From Coriobacteriia bacterium (GTDB lineage Bacteria; Actinomycetota; Coriobacteriia; WRKU01), in NCBI GenBank assembly GCA_009784095.1, contig WRDL01000062.1:1-8677 (forward strand): 8,677 bases of DNA, in the 5' to 3' direction. A model generated the notes under the pieces. It was not told the DNA's origin. It did not search any database and saw only the letters and a list, made by a program, of their open reading frames with translations. Shown here piece by piece: positions 1-7,005 of the stretch. Both the position numbers and the translations under genes were made by a program. Each line of letters begins with the position of its first letter. Within the stretch, counting starts at the first letter, position 1.

Positions 1-1
1 C

Positions 2-2527
2 TACGTGGGCATCGGCGCCGTTCCCGGCATGCCGGTCCAGATGCTGCCGACCGGCACCTACATGGTGCTTGACCCCTCGGCTGCGACCGAGATCGACTCA
101 TCGCTCTTTGACGGCTTTGTCCCCGAGAATCCAGGTGGAGATGTTAACAAAAGCGCATTAATCGCATTGATTGCCGAAGCTGAGGGAATTGATGAGTCTG
201 ACTATACTGAAACCTCAATTGAGGTTCTGATGCTTGCGCTGGTCGCAGCAAAAGCGGTCAACAACAATCCAGCTGCATCACAGATCCAAGTGGATATTGT
301 GTCTGCAGCCCTCAGAGAGGCGCTAGACAACCTCACTCCGGTCACCCCGGATGAGCCGGTCGAGATCGAGCCAGGCAAATCCTACAAGATGGATATCATC
401 ACGACCACCTCAGATAATAGTGGCACGATCTCAGGACTGCTTGAGCCTTGTTATTATGCAAAAGCAGATGTTGAGATGAAGACGAGTACCGCTGCAACGG
501 TGACCTTCTATCACGCATACTCTCCTGAGGTAATGCCCGATATCGTCGCATACCCTGAGGATGTCTATGGTTATCAATACGACACTGAACAGGCGCAGAA
601 CCAAACTGACGCGAAAGCGAACATGGTCGATGCGATCCGCGAGAATCTTAACGCTGACAAATCCGTCAAGCGCATCACCGTCGAGTGGCCTGACATCAAT
701 AAACCACTTTTTGTCACGATCAGCTACGTTCCCGGTATGCCTGGATCTCTTCTGCCCGCGCCGACCTTCATGGTACTTAAACCGGCAACAGCGGTCGAGT
801 CGAGCGAGCCGATCTTCACTGGCTTTGAGGGAGACACTGAGCCGCCGATCGTCGTACCTGTCAACAAAGAGCTGCTCAAGGCAACGATCGACCTTGCTAA
901 ACTGGTAAAAGGATCCGACTATACCACTGCCTCATATAACACTATGGCGATCGCACTGAGCACCGCTGAAGCGGTATATGCCGACAAGAACGCTACGCAG
1001 GCGCAGGTCGATGCCGCGCGCACCACGTTACAGAACGCATACAACGCGTTGGCGCCTGCGACCGGTGTGAAGATGGAGGTTGGAAAGACCTATCTGGTCG
1101 ATATCTATCCCGCGATGAGCGACGGATCTGGTGCACCATCCGACAGACTGACCGGTCTGTACGACCAAAAAGCCATAGTCGAAGTCAAAACGAATGGAAG
1201 CGTTGTGACGTTCTTCCACTCGAAATCACCGATGGTCGACAATCCCGGTGGGACCCCGCTCCCGGCTCCGCCAAGCTCGGTCTACGGGTATCGATATGAC
1301 ACTTCACAAAGTTCGACCGCGGCGGCGGCCAAGCTCAGTATGGCAAAAGCTCCGGTTGAAGAACTCAATGCGACCAAGACGGTCAAACGCATTTCGGTTC
1401 CGTGGCCGAACACCAATAAACCTCTCTTTGTCACCATAGGGTTTGTGCCTGGGATGCCTGAACAACTCCTTCCGGCCCCAACTTTTATGGTGCTTAAGCC
1501 GGCAACAGCCCAGATCATGACGGCGAATACCGATCTGAATCAGAAGTTCGGGTTCACAAAAACCGTCACCGTTGACGTCAAAAAACAGACGGTCAACAAA
1601 TCCGATCTGCAAGCTTTGGTCGATCGTGCCTCACAGGTGGATCAATCGAAGTACACTCCGGCTTCGATCCAGGCACTGAACAGCGCGCTGGCTGTTGCGC
1701 GCAAAGTGCTTGCTAATGCATCCGCGACTCAGGCTCAAGTCAATGAAGCCTACGTCGCGCTCAAGAATGCCTACGACGGACTTGTTCTGCTGACCGAGAA
1801 TCCTGACGGTCGCTATACCGTACGCGTCGATTTCTGGCATGCGACGATGGATCAGGAATCGATGGCGAACAACTCGCTGAACAAGACGGCGATCGTTGAC
1901 ATCAACAACGGCAATATGACGATGTCGATCTCGACCACGCCGATCCGCGTGGGTAGTCTGGTCACCGCACTGCAGACCCTCACGATCAACGGGGGGACCG
2001 CGAGCGTGATCGCCAGCAACATCACCATATCGGGTGCGAGCTATCCGAGTGCGTTCAGCTTCCCGCTTCCGGATAAGAGCGCGACCTATCCGGCGAGCTT
2101 TACCATGAGACCGGTGATCGAGGTCATGGGTGCCGGCGCGATGCCTGGTCGTCTGCTCGTTAACTGGGCCACCCTCACACCTGCTGATGGCGCTGCTCTC
2201 TCGTCGAACACGGGAATCGTCGATGTTGAGAAGGATCTGACCAATGTCGAGCGTACCGCCAAGAAGACCGACGAGAAAGCAAAGAAGCCGGTCATGGCGA
2301 CCGCCTCGATCTCGGATGAAGAAAATGACGCGGCAGGTACCGGTGGTATCGCTGAGACGCTCGGCTCTCTTGCGGAGAACATTGCGGGGAAAGCCGCGCA
2401 GATCCCCTGGTATGGATGGACCGCGATAACTCTTGGTACACTAGGAGCCTGTGCGGTCGCAATCAACCTGTATCAAGCAAGGATCGCACTGAAAGGGAAG
2501 GGTCTGCATGAGATCGACGAAATCTAA
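2..2527 (+). CDS. NEAT/FIVAR-repeat haem-binding surface protein, 5'-truncated by window edge
   Basis: Probable cell-surface haem receptor. The frame is open to the left edge (codon 2-4 is Tyr), and the first visible residues are the tail of a repeat module, so the GTG at 5 is not the start. Counting residues from that GTG: NEAT-like tail 1-30; FIVAR helices 47-110, 286-350 and 529-594; NEAT-like modules 124-260 and 359-500; a more canonical NEAT domain 601-723 (YTVRVDFWHATMDQESM, then NKTAIVDI). A charged Lys/Glu-rich linker (741-775) precedes a transmembrane helix near 803-823 and a short basic-then-acidic tail. No LPXTG signal is visible, so it is probably membrane-anchored. The NEAT family binds haem; FIVAR modules are surface spacers or ligand binders. 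It overlaps the shp-like gene by 20 bp, suggesting translational coupling. The middle two NEAT-like modules are divergent, so haem binding by them is inferred. Confidence 0.85.
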   Translation, partial: YVGIGAVPGMPVQMLPTGTYMVLDPSAATEIDSSLFDGFVPENPGGDVNKSALIALIAEAEGIDESDYTETSIEVLMLALVAAKAVNNNPAASQIQVDIVSAALREALDNLTPVTPDEPVEIEPGKSYKMDIITTTSDNSGTISGLLEPCYYAKADVEMKTSTAATVTFYHAYSPEVMPDIVAYPEDVYGYQYDTEQAQNQTDAKANMVDAIRENLNADKSVKRITVEWPDINKPLFVTISYVPGMPGSLLPAPTFMVLKPATAVESSEPIFTGFEGDTEPPIVVPVNKELLKATIDLAKLVKGSDYTTASYNTMAIALSTAEAVYADKNATQAQVDAARTTLQNAYNALAPATGVKMEVGKTYLVDIYPAMSDGSGAPSDRLTGLYDQKAIVEVKTNGSVVTFFHSKSPMVDNPGGTPLPAPPSSVYGYRYDTSQSSTAAAAKLSMAKAPVEELNATKTVKRISVPWPNTNKPLFVTIGFVPGMPEQLLPAPTFMVLKPATAQIMTANTDLNQKFGFTKTVTVDVKKQTVNKSDLQALVDRASQVDQSKYTPASIQALNSALAVARKVLANASATQAQVNEAYVALKNAYDGLVLLTENPDGRYTVRVDFWHATMDQESMANNSLNKTAIVDINNGNMTMSISTTPIRVGSLVTALQTLTINGGTASVIASNITISGASYPSAFSFPLPDKSATYPASFTMRPVIEVMGAGAMPGRLLVNWATLTPADGAALSSNTGIVDVEKDLTNVERTAKKTDEKAKKPVMATASISDEENDAAGTGGIAETLGSLAENIAGKAAQIPWYGWTAITLGTLGACAVAINLYQARIALKGKGLHEIDEI
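143..334 (+). repeat. FIVAR module 1 of the NEAT protein
   Basis: The segment begins VNKSALIALIAEAE and ends ALREALDNL, the usual three-helix FIVAR pattern (VNKxxL ... QxxVDxAxxxLxxALxxL). Equivalent modules lie at 860-1054 and 1589-1786, each just before a NEAT-like module. This copy looks more A/T-rich than the other two. Confidence 0.75.
860..1054 (+). repeat. FIVAR module 2 of the NEAT protein
   Basis: Starts VNKELLKATIDLAK and ends with the strongly conserved ATQAQVDAARTTLQNAYNAL. It shares the NATQAQV core with module 3 (SATQAQVNEAYVALKNAYDGL). Confidence 0.8.
1589..1786 (+). repeat. FIVAR module 3 of the NEAT protein
   Basis: Starts VNKSDLQALVDRASQ and ends ATQAQVNEAYVALKNAYDGL. It directly precedes the most canonical NEAT domain of the protein. 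Confidence 0.8.
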
Positions 2528-3212
2528 AATTGCGATAACACTTGGAATAGTATTACTACTGATGGGGGCGCTCTTTGCCCCCGTCGGTGTCGCCGGAGCC
2601 GCTGAGGAGCAGGCTCTTCAAGCGATACCGTCCTATGTCAATCCACTCACCGGCGTGATCGAGGACCAGGGTAACAATCCCGGTCTGGGTCAGGGCATGG
2701 TCGAGAATCTGATCATGAAGACCCCGACGACTCTGCTCATCGATGCGGAAGGTACGACGTTCATCACCTTCAGGGTCGGCCTCGTTGCCGAGTCGCAAGA
2801 CTTCATGATCGAGCTTCTTGACGCGAACGGTACGGTCGAGAAAGCGGTCCCGTTCAACATCGTAGCCGAGCAACCCGATGAGAATACTCAGGATCTGCAG
2901 ATCTCAGTCCCCGGCGTCGACAGCATTCTGCGCGTCAGCCTGGTCTCGATCCCTATGGGTCGCGAGGTCGTCGGTTTCATCCAGTTCGCGCCTGAAGGCG
3001 AGGTAGTCGAGATCCCGACCGTCGAAGTCGAAGAAGAGATCGATGATGAAGCCATCTCGATCCATGAGAACAGCAACAACGATGAGGTCACTGGGGTCGC
3101 TGAAGAGGATCGTGGGCAACTGTTGACCTTCCTCGGTATCGCTGGAGGCGTCATTCTCTTTATCGCCGCAGCCGCAGGCGTCTCGATACTTCGCAAAAAG
3201 AAGAAACTGTAA
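2508..3212 (+). CDS. shp: Shp-like cell-surface haem-binding protein
   Basis: Haem relay protein of the Shp type, 234 aa. In streptococci Shp takes haem from the Shr receptor and passes it to the HtsA lipoprotein. Residues 1-31 form a signal peptide (MRSTKSK, a hydrophobic core, cleavage probably near AGA/AEE). The family signature YVNPLTGVIEDQG (43-55) runs into GLGQGMVENLIM (59-70), then a beta-rich domain to about 162. An acidic linker (163-203), a transmembrane helix (207-228) and the basic end RKKKKL anchor it in the membrane. Met64 (GQGM) and Met150 (IPMGR) sit where streptococcal Shp has its two axial Met ligands; this match is by motif and spacing. The ATG has a GGAAGGG Shine-Dalgarno at 2496-2502 inside the upstream gene. 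The isdE-like gene starts 15 bp after the stop. Permeases or unrelated beta-sandwich proteins are unlikely alternatives. Confidence 0.86.
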   Translation: MRSTKSKIAITLGIVLLLMGALFAPVGVAGAAEEQALQAIPSYVNPLTGVIEDQGNNPGLGQGMVENLIMKTPTTLLIDAEGTTFITFRVGLVAESQDFMIELLDANGTVEKAVPFNIVAEQPDENTQDLQISVPGVDSILRVSLVSIPMGREVVGFIQFAPEGEVVEIPTVEVEEEIDDEAISIHENSNNDEVTGVAEEDRGQLLTFLGIAGGVILFIAAAAGVSILRKKKKL

Positions 3213-3227
3213 GAAAGTACGGGACCA

Positions 3228-4124
3228 ATGCGTCATCGCCTGCTCCAGAGCGTTCTCATTCTCGCGCTGTGCGCACTGGCTTTGATTGCGTCAGGTTGCG
3301 TAGACCAATATCCCGAAGGTAAAGACGGTCCCAAGGTCATCACCGGCAATGAGCGGGTGGTCGCGACTTCGCGCGCGGTTGCTGAGATCATGGCGCGTCT
3401 CGACGTCGATGTCATCGGAGTGCCGCAGACCGAGCTCGAAGCATCCGATCGTTTTGCCGGTGCCGCCAATATAGGCGCGTCCATGAACCCCGATATGGAG
3501 ATTATCCGCTCCCTGCAACCCGATTGGGTCTTTACCCCCAAGACGCTCGAGGCATCCTTGTCTCCACGCTTTGAGGCAGCGCGGATCGATGTGGCGTTTC
3601 TCAACCTGCGCAGTATCGATCATATGTATGCTTCTATCGGTGAGCTCGGTCCGCTCCTCAAACGCGAGAGCGAAGCCCAAAAACTCATCGCCGAATATGA
3701 GATCTTCAAAGCCCAATACCATGAAGAGATCGCTTTCGATGAGCCCCCGCGCGTGTTGATCTTGATGGGTCTACCCGGCTCATATCTGGTCGCGACCGAG
3801 AACTCGTATATCGGCTCGCTGGTGGCGATGACCGGTGCGGTCAACGTCTATGATGACGAGACTCAAGAGTTCATCTCCGCTAACACTGAGAATATGCTCT
3901 CGCGCCAACCTGACATCATCTTACGCGCCGCGCATGCGTTGCCCGAAGATGTGGTCGACATGTTCGACAAGGAATTCAAGGAGAACGACATCTGGAAGCA
4001 CTTCGACGCGGTACAAGATGGGCATGTATTCGATCTTCCCTACAGCGAATTTGGAATGAGTGCGACCTTCGACTATCCGCAAGCGCTTGAGACACTGAAG
4101 AGCATCTATCAGCAGGTACGCTAG
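3228..4124 (+). CDS. isdE: Haem ABC transporter substrate-binding lipoprotein, IsdE/HtsA family
   Basis: Extracytoplasmic haem-binding lipoprotein (298 aa) that should deliver haem to an ABC importer. A lipoprotein signal peptide ends in ASGC, with Cys24 as the predicted lipidated residue. The class III binding-protein fold follows: NERVVATSRAVAEIM near 41-55, GASMNPDMEII (83-93), and a second lobe from about 175. Met86 in GASMNPD and His236 in LRAAHALPED fall at the places of the Met and His haem ligands known in IsdE and HtsA, which separates it from siderophore and cobalamin binders. It lies 15 bp after the shp-like gene, so it is probably co-transcribed. The ribosome-binding site is weak. 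No permease or ATPase gene follows; murA begins 23 bp downstream, so the membrane partners must be encoded elsewhere, possibly left of the window. No terminator is visible after the stop. Confidence 0.93.
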   Translation: MRHRLLQSVLILALCALALIASGCVDQYPEGKDGPKVITGNERVVATSRAVAEIMARLDVDVIGVPQTELEASDRFAGAANIGASMNPDMEIIRSLQPDWVFTPKTLEASLSPRFEAARIDVAFLNLRSIDHMYASIGELGPLLKRESEAQKLIAEYEIFKAQYHEEIAFDEPPRVLILMGLPGSYLVATENSYIGSLVAMTGAVNVYDDETQEFISANTENMLSRQPDIILRAAHALPEDVVDMFDKEFKENDIWKHFDAVQDGHVFDLPYSEFGMSATFDYPQALETLKSIYQQVR

Positions 4125-4132
4125 TCACTCCG

Positions 4133-4147
4133 TGATAGAATACGCAC
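4133..4147 (+). promoter_or_regulatory. Extended -10 promoter for murA, leaderless-type start
   Basis: TGaTAGAAT (4133-4141) is an extended -10 element ending six bases before the murA ATG at 4148. A start about seven bases after the -10 would coincide with the A of the ATG. No Shine-Dalgarno precedes the ATG and no good -35 is visible. Leaderless mRNAs of this layout are common in Actinobacteria; the transcript itself is inferred. Confidence 0.5.
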
Positions 4148-5416
4148 ATGGATGAGATAATTCGCGTACAGTCAAACGGACCGCTCAGCGGTGAGATACA
4201 AGTCGAAGGGGCTAAGAACTCCGCGCTCAAATTGATGGCGGCCTCTCTGTTGATCCCCGGCGTCACTACGCTCACCAACGTCCCCAACATAGCCGATGTC
4301 TACGTGATGAGCGAGGCGTTGACCGCACTCGGTGTGGTGATCGACTCACCGGCTCCGCATACGATCACGCTCGATGCATCGAATTTGACGAGCTATCGCG
4401 CTCCTTATGAAGTGGTTGCGAAGATGCGCGCCTCCACTGCGGTGCTCGGTCCTTTGGTGGCTCGATCCGGACACGCTTCAGTCGCACTTCCCGGCGGTTG
4501 TAACATCGGGTCTCGCAAGATCGACATGCACATCTCAGGGCTCGAGATACTCGGCGCGACCTGTAAGATCGAGCACGGATATATTGAAGCGCTGACCCCC
4601 ACAGGGCTTCACGGCATGCCGGTCAGTCTGGTCTTTCCCAGTGTGGGCGCGACCGAGAACCTGATCATGGCCGCGGTCCTCGCTGAGGGCACGACAATCG
4701 TGAGCAACGCGGCGCGCGAGCCGGAGATCGCCGATTTGATCGACTTTCTCAACACAGCCGGCGCGCAGATCGAGGGCAAGAACACGACGACGCTGACGAT
4801 CATCGGGGTCGAGGAGCTCAAGCCGATCGAACATCGCGTCGTCGGTGATCGGATCGAAGCGGGTACGTTCATCGTCGCGGGTTGTATCGCCGGAGGGACG
4901 ATCACGGTGAGCGGGTTCAATCCTAAGCATCTTGGCATCGTGCTCGACAAGCTCGAACAGACTGGCGCGGTCATCGAGCGGCTCGATCGGGGAGTGAGGG
5001 TCACGGCGACCGACACCATCAAGCCGGTCGATATCCAAACACTGCCGTATCCGGGATTTCCGACCGACATGCAAGCACAGATGATGGCATATCTGACTCA
5101 AGCGCAGAGCTCATCGATCGTGACCGAAAACGTCTTCGAGAATAGGTTCATGTTCGCCGATGAGATCGGTCGTATGGGAGCCGATATCCGCATCGAAGGT
5201 CACTATGCGCTGGTCAGAGGCAACACGCATCTTTCCGGTGCCCCGGTCGTCGCACCGGACCTGCGCGGAGGAGCCGCGCTCGTGCTGGCGGGATTGGCGG
5301 CAGACGGAGCTACCGAAGTCAGTAACATCTACCACGTCGATCGCGGGTATGAGAGCTTTTGCGAGAAGCTCCAAAGTGTCGGCGCACGCGTTGAGCGCCT
5401 CGATCGCGACGTATAG
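4148..5416 (+). CDS. murA: UDP-N-acetylglucosamine 1-carboxyvinyltransferase (MurA)
   Basis: Transfers enolpyruvate from PEP to UDP-GlcNAc, the first committed cytoplasmic step of peptidoglycan precursor synthesis and the fosfomycin target. The 422 aa length is normal (E. coli 419). The EPSP-synthase-like inside-out barrel motifs are present: GAKNSAL with Lys23/Asn24, the active-site loop GGCNIGSR with Cys118 (equivalent of E. coli Cys115, so fosfomycin-sensitive type), YPGFPTDMQAQ with Asp307 (general base, E. coli Asp305), and DLRGGAALVLAGLAADG near the C-terminus. Lys124 follows the loop arginine where many MurA proteins have proline. The ATG at 4148 fits the family N-terminus and an extended -10 promoter directly upstream; no ribosome-binding site is seen. 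It follows the haem lipoprotein gene by 23 bp but is functionally unrelated to it, so it is probably a separate transcription unit. Confidence 0.98.
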   Translation: MDEIIRVQSNGPLSGEIQVEGAKNSALKLMAASLLIPGVTTLTNVPNIADVYVMSEALTALGVVIDSPAPHTITLDASNLTSYRAPYEVVAKMRASTAVLGPLVARSGHASVALPGGCNIGSRKIDMHISGLEILGATCKIEHGYIEALTPTGLHGMPVSLVFPSVGATENLIMAAVLAEGTTIVSNAAREPEIADLIDFLNTAGAQIEGKNTTTLTIIGVEELKPIEHRVVGDRIEAGTFIVAGCIAGGTITVSGFNPKHLGIVLDKLEQTGAVIERLDRGVRVTATDTIKPVDIQTLPYPGFPTDMQAQMMAYLTQAQSSSIVTENVFENRFMFADEIGRMGADIRIEGHYALVRGNTHLSGAPVVAPDLRGGAALVLAGLAADGATEVSNIYHVDRGYESFCEKLQSVGARVERLDRDV

Positions 5417-5529
5417 CGCTTCGCGTGTTCACCTGCTCGACCGCCCATCGCCATGCTCCATTACCTTCAGGCGAGAGATATGCAGATATCGTAACATCTT
5501 GCAGGGTTCTTGCCCGACCTGTCCATTGT

Positions 5530-5557
5530 TTGACATACTGGATAGCAGTCATTTCAT
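5530..5557 (+). promoter_or_regulatory. Possible promoter for the LCP gene
   Basis: A perfect TTGACA -35 (5530-5535) is followed after 16 bases by a weak -10, TTTCAT (5552-5557), in the 191-bp gap between murA and the LCP gene. The rest of the gap shows short inverted repeats (GATAT/ATATC at 5477-5490; CCCT/AGGG at 5558-5566) but no convincing terminator or small gene. Confidence 0.33.
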
Positions 5558-5607
5558 CCCTAAGGGTCAGGGTAGGTATGCGAACTATTCGGATTAGATG
5601 AGGATAT

Positions 5608-6984
5608 ATGGGTCGTCACAGCGCTCGGAATAAGAATAAACCGTCGATAACACAAGCGGTTAATACCGTTCCCGATCGTCTGGTTGACGAAGTCAAAACA
5701 CGGCGTAGAAAACGTCGCCGCGTTGTGATGGCAGCGCTCATCACGATCAGTGTCCTTCTTGCAGTTGTCGTGACCGGAGGAGCACTTTGGATCGGCTCGA
5801 TCAGCGATCGTCTCGACATCCTCGATTCTGAAGGTAATCTCGTCAATTTGGATCTGACCAATCGCAAAGCTGAAGAACCCTATTATGTACTGATATTGGG
5901 CTACGACAAGGACGAATGGGACTCTTCACGTAGCGATACTATCATGCTCGCACGTGTCGATGAGAAACTCGGCAAGGTCTGGCTCGTGTCTATTCCACGC
6001 GATCTCAAAGTGGAGATCCCCGGCAATGGCGAGGACAAGATCAACGCGGCATATAACATCGGAGGACCCGGGCTTACGGTTCGGACCGTCGAGGATCTGA
6101 CCGGGTTGCCGATCCACTACTATATCGGATTGGAGTTGGATGGCTTCGTTCAGGTCGTCGATGCCATGGGAGGTATCGAGATCGATGTGCCGATGGATAT
6201 CGATGCGGGAGGCGAGACCTGGGAACAAGCCATCTCGGCCGGACCGCAAGTACTCGACGGCTACCAAGCGCTCTGGTTCGTGCGCACCCGGGAGTTCGAA
6301 GAGGGTGATCTCTCTCGGGTCCACAATCAGCAGATCTTCTTAAAGGCGGTTGCTGATCAAGCAAGCGATACCCCGATCACGAGATTGATCAGCCTCGTTA
6401 ACGCGGCCAGCAACATGGTCGAGACGAATATGAGCCTCACCGAATTGGGACGTATGACCAACCAGCTCCGTTCGATCGGCTCAACCAATATGTATACCGC
6501 GACCATCCCGGTCGATTTTGAGGATCCCTACGTCGTGGCGATCGAGCCGGACTTCACCGAACTGATCCGCAAGCTCAACACCGGAGAGCCTATCGGTATC
6601 GAAGAGCTGGATGAGGGCGTCGATCAGACGAGCGACGACCACGATTATTTTGAGGGCGGTACGTACAACCCCGTGCCGACCGATGTGAGCATCGACATTC
6701 GCAATGGTTCGGATCGCTCCGGGCTTGCTGCGCAGGCTTCGACTCTCCTGCAGTCAGCAGGTTTTGCCATCGGTGAGATCGGCAATGTGCAAAATCCCGG
6801 TTCATACACTAAGACCTACGTGGTCTATAAAGATAATCCGGCGAGTGGAAAGCTCGTTGCCTCACACCTCCAGCCGGGCGTGGAAGTGCGCGCCTCCAAC
6901 GGTGCGTACACGTTCGATGGGGATGTGTTGATCGTGATCGGTTCTGACTGGGACCTCGAGCGCGTCCCGGTATCTCAAAATTAA
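5608..6984 (+). CDS. LytR-CpsA-Psr family glycopolymer transferase with LytR_C domain
   Basis: Membrane-anchored LCP enzyme expected to attach teichoic-acid-like or other phosphoglycopolymers from a polyprenyl carrier to peptidoglycan on the outer face of the membrane. Of 458 aa, residues 1-38 are a basic cytoplasmic tail (TRRRKRRR), 39-63 the single membrane helix, and about 92-252 the LCP domain. Catalytic-type residues are present: RSDTIML (Arg108, Asp110), SIPRDLKVEIP (Arg131, Asp132), INAAYNIGGP, VDAMGGIEIDVP, and WFVRTREFEEGDLSRVHNQQ (Arg226, Asp234, Arg237, Gln241). An acidic linker (332-348) leads to a LytR_C domain (about 357-447). The ATG at 5608 has GAGG about four bases upstream. 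It follows murA by 191 bp and precedes ahcY by 21 bp. The transferred polymer cannot be told from the sequence. Confidence 0.95.
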   Translation: MGRHSARNKNKPSITQAVNTVPDRLVDEVKTRRRKRRRVVMAALITISVLLAVVVTGGALWIGSISDRLDILDSEGNLVNLDLTNRKAEEPYYVLILGYDKDEWDSSRSDTIMLARVDEKLGKVWLVSIPRDLKVEIPGNGEDKINAAYNIGGPGLTVRTVEDLTGLPIHYYIGLELDGFVQVVDAMGGIEIDVPMDIDAGGETWEQAISAGPQVLDGYQALWFVRTREFEEGDLSRVHNQQIFLKAVADQASDTPITRLISLVNAASNMVETNMSLTELGRMTNQLRSIGSTNMYTATIPVDFEDPYVVAIEPDFTELIRKLNTGEPIGIEELDEGVDQTSDDHDYFEGGTYNPVPTDVSIDIRNGSDRSGLAAQASTLLQSAGFAIGEIGNVQNPGSYTKTYVVYKDNPASGKLVASHLQPGVEVRASNGAYTFDGDVLIVIGSDWDLERVPVSQN

Positions 6985-6991
6985 TCCAGAT

Positions 6992-6997
6992 AAGGAG
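6992..6997 (+). promoter_or_regulatory. Shine-Dalgarno of ahcY
   Basis: AAGGAG lies eight bases before the ATG at 7006, in the 21-bp gap after the LCP stop codon. It fixes the ahcY start, and the short gap suggests read-through from the LCP gene. Confidence 0.8.
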
Positions 6998-7005
6998 AAA
7001 CAGGT

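Noticed and set aside
5..7. GTG at position 5 as start of the NEAT protein
   Set aside because: The frame is open to the window edge, and the residues there are the end of a NEAT-like repeat (VPGMP then MVL), so the gene begins upstream.
4125..4147. Terminator between the haem lipoprotein gene and murA
   Set aside because: No stem-loop with a T-tract is present in the 23 bases; only the -10-like element is supported.
4535..5101. Minus-strand open frame of 188 codons opposite murA
   Set aside because: It is a shadow of the fully intact murA frame with no recognisable domain or upstream signals.
5477..5490. GATAT-GCAG-ATATC inverted repeat as an operator
   Set aside because: The arms are only five A/T-rich bases and no second copy or positional logic supports regulator binding.
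6985..7005. SAM or SAH riboswitch before ahcY
   Set aside because: Only 21 bases separate the LCP stop from the ahcY start, too short for any known aptamer.
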